A stretch of 64,000 nt of DNA from NCBI GenBank assembly GCA_003247835.1, contig QJYB01000037.1, positions 30,309 through 94,308 on the forward strand, written 5' to 3'. This DNA comes from Gammaproteobacteria bacterium (GTDB lineage: Bacteria; Pseudomonadota; Gammaproteobacteria; Pseudomonadales; Azotimanducaceae). Made by a program: the position numbers and the translations under genes. The notes beneath the pieces are model-generated. The model made no database searches. It was not told where the DNA came from and was given only the letters and a program-made list of their open reading frames with translations. Numbering within the stretch: the stretch's first letter is position 1; each line of letters begins with the position of its first letter. Below are positions 37,485 through 44,942 of the stretch, in pieces.

Positions 37485-38906
37485 TCAGTCGTGCTGCTGG
37501 ATTCTGTTGACGATCGCCGTGGTCGAGCAGTCTTCCACCATGGACAGCACACGGACCTCTCCACCCCAGGACCGGACCAGATCCGCGCCCACTACCTTGT
37601 CCACCGAGTAGTCGCCCCCTTTCACCAGTACGTCCGGCTTGAGCTCGGCGAGCAGCCGTTCCGGTGTGTCCTCGCCGAAGCCCACCACCCAGTCCACGGC
37701 AGCGAGTGCTGACAGCACGCGAAGCCGCTGTTCCAGCGGGTTCACCGGCCGGCCCGCTCCCTTGAGCCGGGTGACGGACGCATCGTCGTTGACCGCGACC
37801 ACCAGTCGGTCGCCGAGTGCCCGTGCCTCCTCCAGATAGGCCACGTGCCCAGCGTGGAGGATGTCGAAACAGCCGTTCGTGAAAACCACCCTCTCACCCG
37901 CGCCACGGGCGATGGCCACGGAATCCTTCAGCTGGCTGCTGCTCAGCACGCCGCGGTCGACGCGCACCTGCGCCGCCAGGGCCCTGGCGAGCTCCGGTCC
38001 CGTGACCACCGAGGTGCCCGTCTTGCCAACCACCAGACCACTGGCCACGTTGGCGATCCGCGCACAGTCCAGCGGATGCCAGCCGAGGCCCAGCGTGATG
38101 CCGAGCGCGGCAGCGGATGTATCACCGGCCCCGGTGGGATCGAAGACGTCCACCGGCAGTGCCGGTATGTGCTGGTGGGTACCTTCCGAGGTCACCACCG
38201 TGCTGCCCCGGCCACCACGGGTCACGACCAGCGCACCGAGTGCGTGTTCCCGGCAGACGGCCTGGGCCTTCACGAGCAGCTCGTCGTCCTCAGCCCAGGG
38301 ACCTACGGCACGCCTGAACTCCTCCAGGTTCGGCTTGATCAGGTTCGCCCCCCGGTAGGCGGAGAACGGCTTGAACTTGGGGTCCACCACGACGGGCACG
38401 CGGAACTTCGCGGCGAGCTCGATGAGCGCACGGGGGTCGCCGATCGTGCCCTTGTCGTAGTCCTGGAGGATCAGGACGGATGCACCTTTCAGATGCCGGC
38501 CGAGGCGCTCGCCGAGCCCGTCAGTGAGATCCGCAATGAGCGGTTTTTCGAAGTCCGTTCTGATGAGCTGCTGCTTCTGGCTCATCACCCTGAGCTTGAG
38601 CACCGTCGGCCACCCGGCAAGAGCGATGAGGTCACAGTCCACACCTGCCGCCCGAAGCGTTTCCTCCAGGTGGCTGCCCGCATCGTCACGTCCTACGGCG
38701 CCGATCAGCGTGCACTGCGCACCGAGACTGACCACGTTGAGCGCCACGTTGGCGGCACCGCCCGGCCGGTCTTCCACATGATCCACGTCGACCACCGGAA
38801 CTGGTGCTTCCTGAGAGATCCGCTGCGCGGTTCCGAACCAGTAACGGTCGAGCATCACGTCGCCTACCACGACGACGCGCACCGCTTGCAGGGAGGGAAG
38901 GTTCAT
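37485..38906 (-). CDS. hldE: Bifunctional D-beta-D-heptose 7-phosphate kinase / heptose 1-phosphate adenylyltransferase
   Basis: HldE makes the ADP-heptose precursor used by WaaC and WaaF for the LPS inner core. The 473-residue protein has a ribokinase-fold kinase domain (about 1-315; VVVGDVMLDRYWFG, DHVEDRPGGAANVALNV, DPTGAGDTSAAALG). A cytidylyltransferase-type adenylyl domain (about 340-473) follows, with TNGCFDILHAGHVAYLEEA and the RPVNPLEQRLRVLSAL region. Both activities should be present. It is divergent from the acyltransferase gene at 38973 with a 66-base gap. Confidence 0.97.
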   Translation of the reverse strand: MNLPSLQAVRVVVVGDVMLDRYWFGTAQRISQEAPVPVVDVDHVEDRPGGAANVALNVVSLGAQCTLIGAVGRDDAGSHLEETLRAAGVDCDLIALAGWPTVLKLRVMSQKQQLIRTDFEKPLIADLTDGLGERLGRHLKGASVLILQDYDKGTIGDPRALIELAAKFRVPVVVDPKFKPFSAYRGANLIKPNLEEFRRAVGPWAEDDELLVKAQAVCREHALGALVVTRGGRGSTVVTSEGTHQHIPALPVDVFDPTGAGDTSAAALGITLGLGWHPLDCARIANVASGLVVGKTGTSVVTGPELARALAAQVRVDRGVLSSSQLKDSVAIARGAGERVVFTNGCFDILHAGHVAYLEEARALGDRLVVAVNDDASVTRLKGAGRPVNPLEQRLRVLSALAAVDWVVGFGEDTPERLLAELKPDVLVKGGDYSVDKVVGADLVRSWGGEVRVLSMVEDCSTTAIVNRIQQHD

Positions 38907-38972
38907 GGCGCTCGGATGGTATCACAGGCCCTGCCTGCTACAATCCGGCGCCGGACGCCTCCCGGCGGGCCA

Positions 38973-39884
38973 ATGCGAAGAGTCAAAAAACGCAGAAAAA
39001 TCTATGACGTGCGCGTCTGGCCGACCTGGCTCGTGCTGGGTTTTGCCTGGCTCATGGCAAGGCTGCCTCTCGTCGTCATCCGAGTCATGGCCGATACCCT
39101 GGGCAGGAGCCTCTACGCGATCGGACGCAGGCGCCGCCACATCACGCTCACGAACCTGCGCCTCTGCTTCCCGGAGAAAACCGAGCTCGAGCGGGCAGCA
39201 CTGGCCCGCGCATCGTTCGTGCATACGGCCTGGGGTGTACTGGAGACCATGATCGTCTGGCTGAATCCGGCGAGAAACATCGGCCCCCGACTTCACCTGG
39301 AAGGCACGGAACATCTCGTTCGAGCACGTGCAGAGGGTCGCGGGGTGATCCTGCTCGGTGGCCACTTCTCCGTAATCGACATCATGGGTCCTGCGATGGT
39401 CCCGCTCGACATCGACGTGGTGTATGCCGAAAACAGGAATCCCGTCTGGGAGTGGATTCAGGTGCGCGGTCGCAGGCGTTACTTCGAAGGGGTCATCGAG
39501 CGTGCCGACACCCGTACCATGCTGCGGAGGCTGAAAGCCGGGCGCACCTTCTGGTACGCCGCCGATCAGGACTACGGCCCCCGGCGATCGGTTTTTGCGC
39601 CATTCTTCGGAGTGCCTACCGCGTCCGTGCGCGCCACGGCGCAGCTGGCCCGATTCAACGACTCACCGGTACTGCTCATCAGCACCTGGCGGGACATCAC
39701 ATCGCTCAACTGGTATGCGAAGATCAATCCTGTCATCACAAACTACCCGACGGGTGACGATGTGGCTGACGCGACCACCATAAACGGCGTCATCGAGAAC
39801 GCCATCCGCGAGCATCCCGAGCAGTACCTCTGGATGCACCGTCGCTTCAAGACCAGGCCGGCGGGCGAGCCTTCGCTCTACTGA
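38973..39884 (+). CDS. LpxL-family lipid A / lysophospholipid acyltransferase
   Basis: This 303-residue protein starts at ATG 38973 (MRRVKKRRKIYDVRVWP) and has one N-terminal hydrophobic segment (about 18-38). The catalytic HX4D motif is His131-Asp136 (GGHFSVID). ENRNPVWEWI, DQDYGPRRSVFAPFFG and the C-terminal YLWMHRRFKTRP are typical of the LpxL/HtrB family, which adds secondary acyl chains to lipid A from acyl-ACP. The exact chain and position cannot be read from sequence. It follows the divergent hldE closely and ends six bases before the convergent glycosyltransferase. Confidence 0.88.
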   Translation: MRRVKKRRKIYDVRVWPTWLVLGFAWLMARLPLVVIRVMADTLGRSLYAIGRRRRHITLTNLRLCFPEKTELERAALARASFVHTAWGVLETMIVWLNPARNIGPRLHLEGTEHLVRARAEGRGVILLGGHFSVIDIMGPAMVPLDIDVVYAENRNPVWEWIQVRGRRRYFEGVIERADTRTMLRRLKAGRTFWYAADQDYGPRRSVFAPFFGVPTASVRATAQLARFNDSPVLLISTWRDITSLNWYAKINPVITNYPTGDDVADATTINGVIENAIREHPEQYLWMHRRFKTRPAGEPSLY

Positions 39885-39890
39885 CGTGTA

Positions 39891-40973
39891 CTAAGGCCGC
39901 GGGACGCCGTGGAAGAAGAGTTCGTCCAGGTGACGGGCGAGTGCTGCGACCGAGAACTCCCGCACTGCCCGTTCCCGTGCATGCGTGAGGCGCTCCGCAA
40001 GCAACCCCGATCGACGATCGGCGTCCACCTGAACGACAGCTTCGGCCACCGCCCCCGGCTCGCGGACGTTGAAGTAGTAGCCGCTTCCCGCCAGCACGAA
40101 CTGCGGACCCGGGTTCGGACCCGTGACCACCGGGACGCCCGCGCACATGGCCTCCAGCGCCACCATGCCGAACGCTTCGACTTCCTCCGAGGTCAGCAGC
40201 AGGAGGTCGAACGCCTGCATGAGACGCCGGGCATCCGGTACGAAGCCGCAGAACGTAACCGGCAGATCGCCGGCAAGCGCTTTCAGATCATCTGCCAGCG
40301 GCCCGTCACCGACGACCAGCAGGCGCACATCTTGGCCCCGCCGGATCAGCTCACGAAGCGCCTGCACGGCGAGGCCCGGTGCCTTCTTGCGGACGAGCCG
40401 GCCGACCAGACCGATGGTCAGACTGGCGCTGTCCGGTACGCCGAGCGCGGCGAGTGCCTGCTCCCGGCCGACGCGGGCGCGATCCAGCTCGGCAATGTCG
40501 ATGGCGTTGGGCAGGCACAACGGATCTTCGACGGTGGCGCCGAGCTCGGCCTGCACCGCGGGGGAGACGCCGGCGAAGAGCACGTGCCGTGCAAACAGAC
40601 GTCGTTCCAGGCGCCGCTGCAGCCGGTCGAAGAAACCGAATTCGTGCGCTACGGTGACCACTCTCGGCAGGCTTGCGCCGCTGGCCCGCAGTGTGCGGTA
40701 GGCACGATAGCGATGGCATACCGCAACCATCTCGCTGCCGGTCAGTGCCGCCGACAGCGCGCGCCCGGCGTGGCGTATCCGGCCTACATCCTCGAGCCCG
40801 AGATAGGTGACATCCGGCAAGGGGGTCCGGACAGGCGGTGCGAGCGCGATGGTGTGGTGACTCACGCCGAGGCTGTCGAACGCTCTGCCATAGGTCGTGC
40901 AGAGATCGCCGAAAGGAGGATGGTCGTTCGAGACGATCTGAACCGCCAGGGGCCCGGATCGCCGCTCAGTCAC
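39891..40973 (-). CDS. Glycosyltransferase family 4 (LPS core cluster)
   Basis: This 360-residue GT-B enzyme starts with GTG at 40973 and overlaps the carbamoyltransferase stop by 8 bases, so it is the last gene of the LPS inner-core operon. The donor domain has GLVGRLVRKKAPGLAVQAL and LLVVGDGPLADDLKAL. The E-x7-E motif lies in EEVEAFGMVALEAMCAGVP. The acceptor and linkage are unknown; from its place it probably modifies the core oligosaccharide. A similarly placed glycosyltransferase occurs in Pseudomonas. Confidence 0.88.
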   Translation of the reverse strand: MTERRSGPLAVQIVSNDHPPFGDLCTTYGRAFDSLGVSHHTIALAPPVRTPLPDVTYLGLEDVGRIRHAGRALSAALTGSEMVAVCHRYRAYRTLRASGASLPRVVTVAHEFGFFDRLQRRLERRLFARHVLFAGVSPAVQAELGATVEDPLCLPNAIDIAELDRARVGREQALAALGVPDSASLTIGLVGRLVRKKAPGLAVQALRELIRRGQDVRLLVVGDGPLADDLKALAGDLPVTFCGFVPDARRLMQAFDLLLLTSEEVEAFGMVALEAMCAGVPVVTGPNPGPQFVLAGSGYYFNVREPGAVAEAVVQVDADRRSGLLAERLTHARERAVREFSVAALARHLDELFFHGVPRP

Positions 40974-42702
40974 CGTCGTCCACCTTCGTGACCAGAAAAT
41001 CCTCGAGCACCAGGTACTCGAGATCGGATCCGAAGAACATGTTCAACGCGTCCTCCGGTGAGCAGACCATGGGCTCGCCGCGACGGTTGAGCGACGTGTT
41101 GAGCACCACCGCATTGCCGGTCAACTGCTCGAGATGCTCGATGAGCGCGTAGTAACGTGGATTCTCGGCCCTGGTGACAACCTGCACCCGGGCGGTACCG
41201 TCCTCATGAACCACCTCCGGGATCCGCTGCTTCCAGGTTTCTCTGACGTCGAATGTGATGGTCATGAACGGTGCCGGGTGATCGGTCTGGATGATGTCCG
41301 GCGCGACGCGGTCCAGCACGCTCGGACAGAACGGACGCCAGCGTTCCCGGAACTTGATCTGCTCGTTGATCCGATCGGCGATGCCCGCCGCACTCGGACA
41401 GCCCAGGATGCTCCGCGCTCCCAGCGCACGGGGACCGAACTCCATACGACCCTGGAACCAGGCAACGGGGTGTCCCGCCGCGAGAATGGCCGCCGTCTGT
41501 GCGGGCACGTCGTCGAGACGGGTAAAGGACAAGGGCCGTCCGCAGTTGTTCAGCGCCTTCACGCAGGCAGTCTCATCGTAGGCCGGTCCGAAATAGGCGT
41601 GCGTCATGCGGGACAGTCGCTCACCCCGGGCTGCGGCGACGTAGGTAGCCGCACCAAGCGAAGTCCCCGAGTCGCCTGCCGCGGGCTGCACGAAGAGTTC
41701 CTTCACATGTTCAAGAGCCACGATCCGCTGGTTGAGCTTCACATTCAGCGCGCCGCCACCCGCAAATGCCAGCCTGCCCGTTTCCCTCAGCACGTCACCC
41801 AGATGAGTCTCCAGCAGCGTCAGGCACCACTCTTCGAACAACCGCTGCATGGCGGCCGCGTAATGAATGTAGGGCTCGTCTGCCACGTCGCCCCTGCGCC
41901 GCGGGCCCAACCAGTCGATCAGCTTGTCACTGAAGTAGAAACCTACCCCGTTCTCCTTGTAGCGGCGCAGACCCACGGTGTTCACCAGGGTGGTGTCCAC
42001 CTCGAAACCCCGACCCCGGCGACGGATCAGGCGGGAGAGATCGTAACGATCCGCATCGCCGTATGGCGCCATGCCCATCACCTTGTACTCCCCGTCGAGC
42101 ATCTCGAAGCCGAGAAACTCGGTCATGGCGCCGTAAACACCGCTCAGCGAATCCGGATCGTAGAACTCGCGGAGCTTGTGGATGCGGCCGTTCTCGCCGT
42201 ATCCGAAAAACGTCGTGGCGTACTCGCCCTTGCCGTCCACTCCGAGAATGGCGGTCTTCTCCTGGAATCCGGACAGATGATAAGCACTCGATGCGTGAGC
42301 CAGATGGTGTTCGACCGGCACGAACTCGGTGGTATCCCAGTCCACACCGATCTCCAGACCCATTTCCCGTACACGGTTCCGGTTGCGCCGGTACCGGCGA
42401 TTACCGTTGACCAGCGCGTCGAGGGCCCGGTCGGGGGCATACCAGTACCGTCGCGCATAGTGCCACCGCGCCGGTGTCAGCAGGCTGATCGGCGCATAGG
42501 GGAACGCCACCACGTCCACCTGACGGCCCGTGATCCCGGCCTCGGCGAGGCAGTAACGCGCAGCTTCCAGCGGCATGTGGTTTTTTGCGTGTTTGTCGCG
42601 TACGAACCGCTCCTCTTCGGCGGCTGCGACGATCTCACCGTCGATCAGCAGCGCCGCGGACGGATCGTGGTTCAACGCGCCGGACAGGCCCAGGATGATC
42701 AA
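40966..42702 (-). CDS. Carbamoyltransferase of LPS inner core (NodU/TobZ family)
   Basis: This 578-residue protein is a NodU/CmcH-type O-carbamoyltransferase, which uses carbamoyl phosphate and ATP to carbamoylate a sugar hydroxyl. Visible signatures: ILGLSGALNHDPSAALL and the metal-binding His motif HHLAHASSAYHLS. Also present are LAFAGGGALNVKLN and FQGRMEFGPRALGARSIL, with VLNTSLNRRGEPMV in the C-terminal domain. In Pseudomonas aeruginosa the inner-core heptose II carries a 7-O-carbamoyl group made by such an enzyme in the same cluster, so that function is likely here. Confidence 0.92.
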   Translation of the reverse strand: MIILGLSGALNHDPSAALLIDGEIVAAAEEERFVRDKHAKNHMPLEAARYCLAEAGITGRQVDVVAFPYAPISLLTPARWHYARRYWYAPDRALDALVNGNRRYRRNRNRVREMGLEIGVDWDTTEFVPVEHHLAHASSAYHLSGFQEKTAILGVDGKGEYATTFFGYGENGRIHKLREFYDPDSLSGVYGAMTEFLGFEMLDGEYKVMGMAPYGDADRYDLSRLIRRRGRGFEVDTTLVNTVGLRRYKENGVGFYFSDKLIDWLGPRRRGDVADEPYIHYAAAMQRLFEEWCLTLLETHLGDVLRETGRLAFAGGGALNVKLNQRIVALEHVKELFVQPAAGDSGTSLGAATYVAAARGERLSRMTHAYFGPAYDETACVKALNNCGRPLSFTRLDDVPAQTAAILAAGHPVAWFQGRMEFGPRALGARSILGCPSAAGIADRINEQIKFRERWRPFCPSVLDRVAPDIIQTDHPAPFMTITFDVRETWKQRIPEVVHEDGTARVQVVTRAENPRYYALIEHLEQLTGNAVVLNTSLNRRGEPMVCSPEDALNMFFGSDLEYLVLEDFLVTKVDDGD

Positions 42703-42735
42703 CGGTGAGTCACTTGAGAATCGGGAAGCGGCCTA

Positions 42736-44127
42736 CTATAGCAGTCCGGCCTGACCGAAGGCGGCTTCGAAACGCATCCGTTCCGGAGCGTCCCAGTTGT
42801 CGAGGAAACGGATCAGATCGGTCTCGAGACCACGGCGACTGAGCCGCATCGCGTCCAGATCGATGAGGTGCACGCGTCCCTCGTGGACGATGAAATTGCT
42901 CGCCTTGGTATCTCCATGGCTGAGTCCTGCCGAACGCAGCATCGCAAAGAGCGCCGTCACCTCCGCGCATCGGTCGTCACTGAGACCAGTGGATGCAATC
43001 TCGGCGCGAAGATCCATGCCCGACAGATCGGTCTGAATGAGATAGGCCACTCCACGCCAGAGTCCGCGCCGCTCCTCCACCAGGGCGAGCGGTCGGGCGG
43101 TGGGCACGGCCAGCAGCGTGAGCAGCTGACCGAACATCCAGGCTCGCCGGTAGCGCGGGTGCCGGCGCAGCATGCGGCGTAAGCCGTGGCGCCGGCTCTT
43201 GATGTTGAAGCGCTTCACCACCACCGGCTCATTGCCAGCGGTGCGGATGAGGGTGGCGCTGTTGCCGGCCTTGAGTACCTCTCCCGGCAGAAAGGCAGAC
43301 GCCGACTCGTCGAGCGGGTGGTCGAACAGGCGGGCCAGCAGCGCCTCACCCCGGCCGCGCACGGCGAAGGTCGCCCGTTCCGGCGAGCGGCGCACGGCGA
43401 ATTCCGTACAGTCCCGACGGGTCTTGGCCAGGTAGCGCACCATCCGCGTATGACGTGCGCCGGCCAGCCGCCGTCTGAACACCTCCGGCGCAGGCGAGGT
43501 CATTCCGCGCCCCCGGCCGTAGGCGCTGAGCAGGCCGGGGAGACCCGCATCGAGCGCCGGCGAGCGCTGCGCGGCGAGCAGGGCCAGATTGTCCAGATCT
43601 CCGCGCTGACCGAACGGGCGACGCCGTCTGCGCACGCCGTCGCCATCCACGGCGTGAACGACGTTACGACAGACGACGAAGTTGCCGAGATGCTGATCCG
43701 TCTGGCGGAACCCGGCAGCGTGCAGCCGCCCGAAGTACTCCGCCACGGTTTCCATGGCCCTCTGATCGGTGTCCCGAACCGCCGTCGCACCGGGCAGGTA
43801 TTCCAGGACCAGCCCGCTGATCCCGGGACCGGAAACCTCTGACAGTCGGGCGGGCACGGCCAGCCCGGCATCGGCCATAGCCTCGAGACCCGACCGTTCC
43901 CGTTCGCAGTAGCGCCGATGCCCGCGGCCATGGAAGAGCTTCAGGATCACGTCCCGGTCCATTCCGGCGTGCCGCGCCCGAACCACCAGGCGGCGGCCGG
44001 GCAGGACGCGAAGTACCTCGTGGCAGGTCCAGCCCCCGGACGCTTCCGAACCCGGCAGAACCAGCTCGAAAGGCACAGGCACGTCGGCGGTCAGTGCCGG
44101 CAGGTCGTTCGACGAGAAGCGGCTCAT
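42736..44127 (-). CDS. Tandem kinase-like protein of LPS inner-core cluster
   Basis: The 463-residue protein has two kinase-like lobed regions. The first (about 30-230) carries LVLEYLPGA, then T-D-Q-H-L-G-N (143-149) where a kinase would have HxDxxxxN, and HAVDGDGV (158-165) in the DFG position. The second (about 280-463) looks canonical: VVVKRF Lys region, LSHGDTKASNF (His404, Asp406, Asn411), and HLIDLDAM (Asp423/Asp425). It belongs with the InaA/RfaP-like inner-core phosphate kinases. The second half is probably active. The first is variant and may be structural or act on another substrate. Its start overlaps the WaaP-like stop by four bases. Confidence 0.78.
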   Translation of the reverse strand: MSRFSSNDLPALTADVPVPFELVLPGSEASGGWTCHEVLRVLPGRRLVVRARHAGMDRDVILKLFHGRGHRRYCERERSGLEAMADAGLAVPARLSEVSGPGISGLVLEYLPGATAVRDTDQRAMETVAEYFGRLHAAGFRQTDQHLGNFVVCRNVVHAVDGDGVRRRRRPFGQRGDLDNLALLAAQRSPALDAGLPGLLSAYGRGRGMTSPAPEVFRRRLAGARHTRMVRYLAKTRRDCTEFAVRRSPERATFAVRGRGEALLARLFDHPLDESASAFLPGEVLKAGNSATLIRTAGNEPVVVKRFNIKSRRHGLRRMLRRHPRYRRAWMFGQLLTLLAVPTARPLALVEERRGLWRGVAYLIQTDLSGMDLRAEIASTGLSDDRCAEVTALFAMLRSAGLSHGDTKASNFIVHEGRVHLIDLDAMRLSRRGLETDLIRFLDNWDAPERMRFEAAFGQAGLL

Positions 44128-44942
44128 CCCTGAAAGCGGCCCCGGGTCAGCCCCTTGCGCCGGCCCTTCTCATAGAGCCGAGCGGCCCGGCGATATACCT
44201 CACGCCAGAAGTCACCTCTCGCAGCAAACTCCTCGTCGAGAGGCCGGCCGGCGTAGCGGCGCACGAACCGCAGCCAGGACATACGGCCGACCGGTAGATC
44301 CAGGGCGGAGAACAGCAGCGCTGCCAGATCACGCTTCCGCCACCGATCGGGTACCTCGGCAAAGATGATCGCCCGATGGAGGTCGAGTACCGCCATGTCC
44401 TGCCCCGGGTCCGATGGCGCCAGCAGATGGCACAGATAGAAATCCCGATGCACGAGACCGGCTTCGTGGAACCGGCGCGCGAAGTCGGCAACCCGGGTCA
44501 CCAGTCGGCGCCGTTCCAGAGGATCCGGCGGTGTGTCCAGCCACCTGAGGGTCAGGGATTCCAGGTCTTCGTAGCCGACCAGCGCGTCGGTGAGCACGAA
44601 GGACGACCGGCTGGCCGGCGATCCAGCGGTTTCAGCAAATGCTGCGACGCGCGGTGCACCCAGACCCACGTGCTGCAGATGCCTGCAGGCTTCGAATTCG
44701 TTCCTGGCGCCGGTCACGGGTCGTTTACCCACCAGCCAGTTCTTGCAGACCTCGATCCAGCCCACGCCGCGGTGGCGCTTCAGGTAGAACGCTCTGCCAT
44801 CCAGCACCACCCTGAGCGTCTGGCGCCTGGCTACGTCCCGAACCACCGTGCCTTCCATCGCCCAGGCCGCAGCCACCATGCGCTGCGCCGTAGCCGCATC
44901 GAAGAACGGGGCCACGTCGGGACGCAGAAAGGTTTCAGCCAT
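44124..44942 (-). CDS. waaP: LPS core heptose(I) kinase WaaP
   Basis: WaaP phosphorylates heptose I of the inner core, a modification needed for outer-membrane integrity. The 272-residue protein has the Lys region FYLKRHRGVGWIEVCKNWL. The catalytic loop VHRDFYLCHLL (His165, Asp167) closely matches the WaaP signature, and AVLDLHRAII (Asp187) supplies the metal ligand. It overlaps the tandem WaaG gene by 8 bases (44935-44942) and the downstream kinase-like gene by 4. Both overlaps indicate one polycistronic message. Confidence 0.94.
   Translation of the reverse strand: MAETFLRPDVAPFFDAATAQRMVAAAWAMEGTVVRDVARRQTLRVVLDGRAFYLKRHRGVGWIEVCKNWLVGKRPVTGARNEFEACRHLQHVGLGAPRVAAFAETAGSPASRSSFVLTDALVGYEDLESLTLRWLDTPPDPLERRRLVTRVADFARRFHEAGLVHRDFYLCHLLAPSDPGQDMAVLDLHRAIIFAEVPDRWRKRDLAALLFSALDLPVGRMSWLRFVRRYAGRPLDEEFAARGDFWREVYRRAARLYEKGRRKGLTRGRFQG

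Noticed and set aside
37845..38972. Long N-terminal extension of the LpxL-like frame
   Set aside because: It overlaps hldE on the opposite strand. The family start fits ATG 38973.
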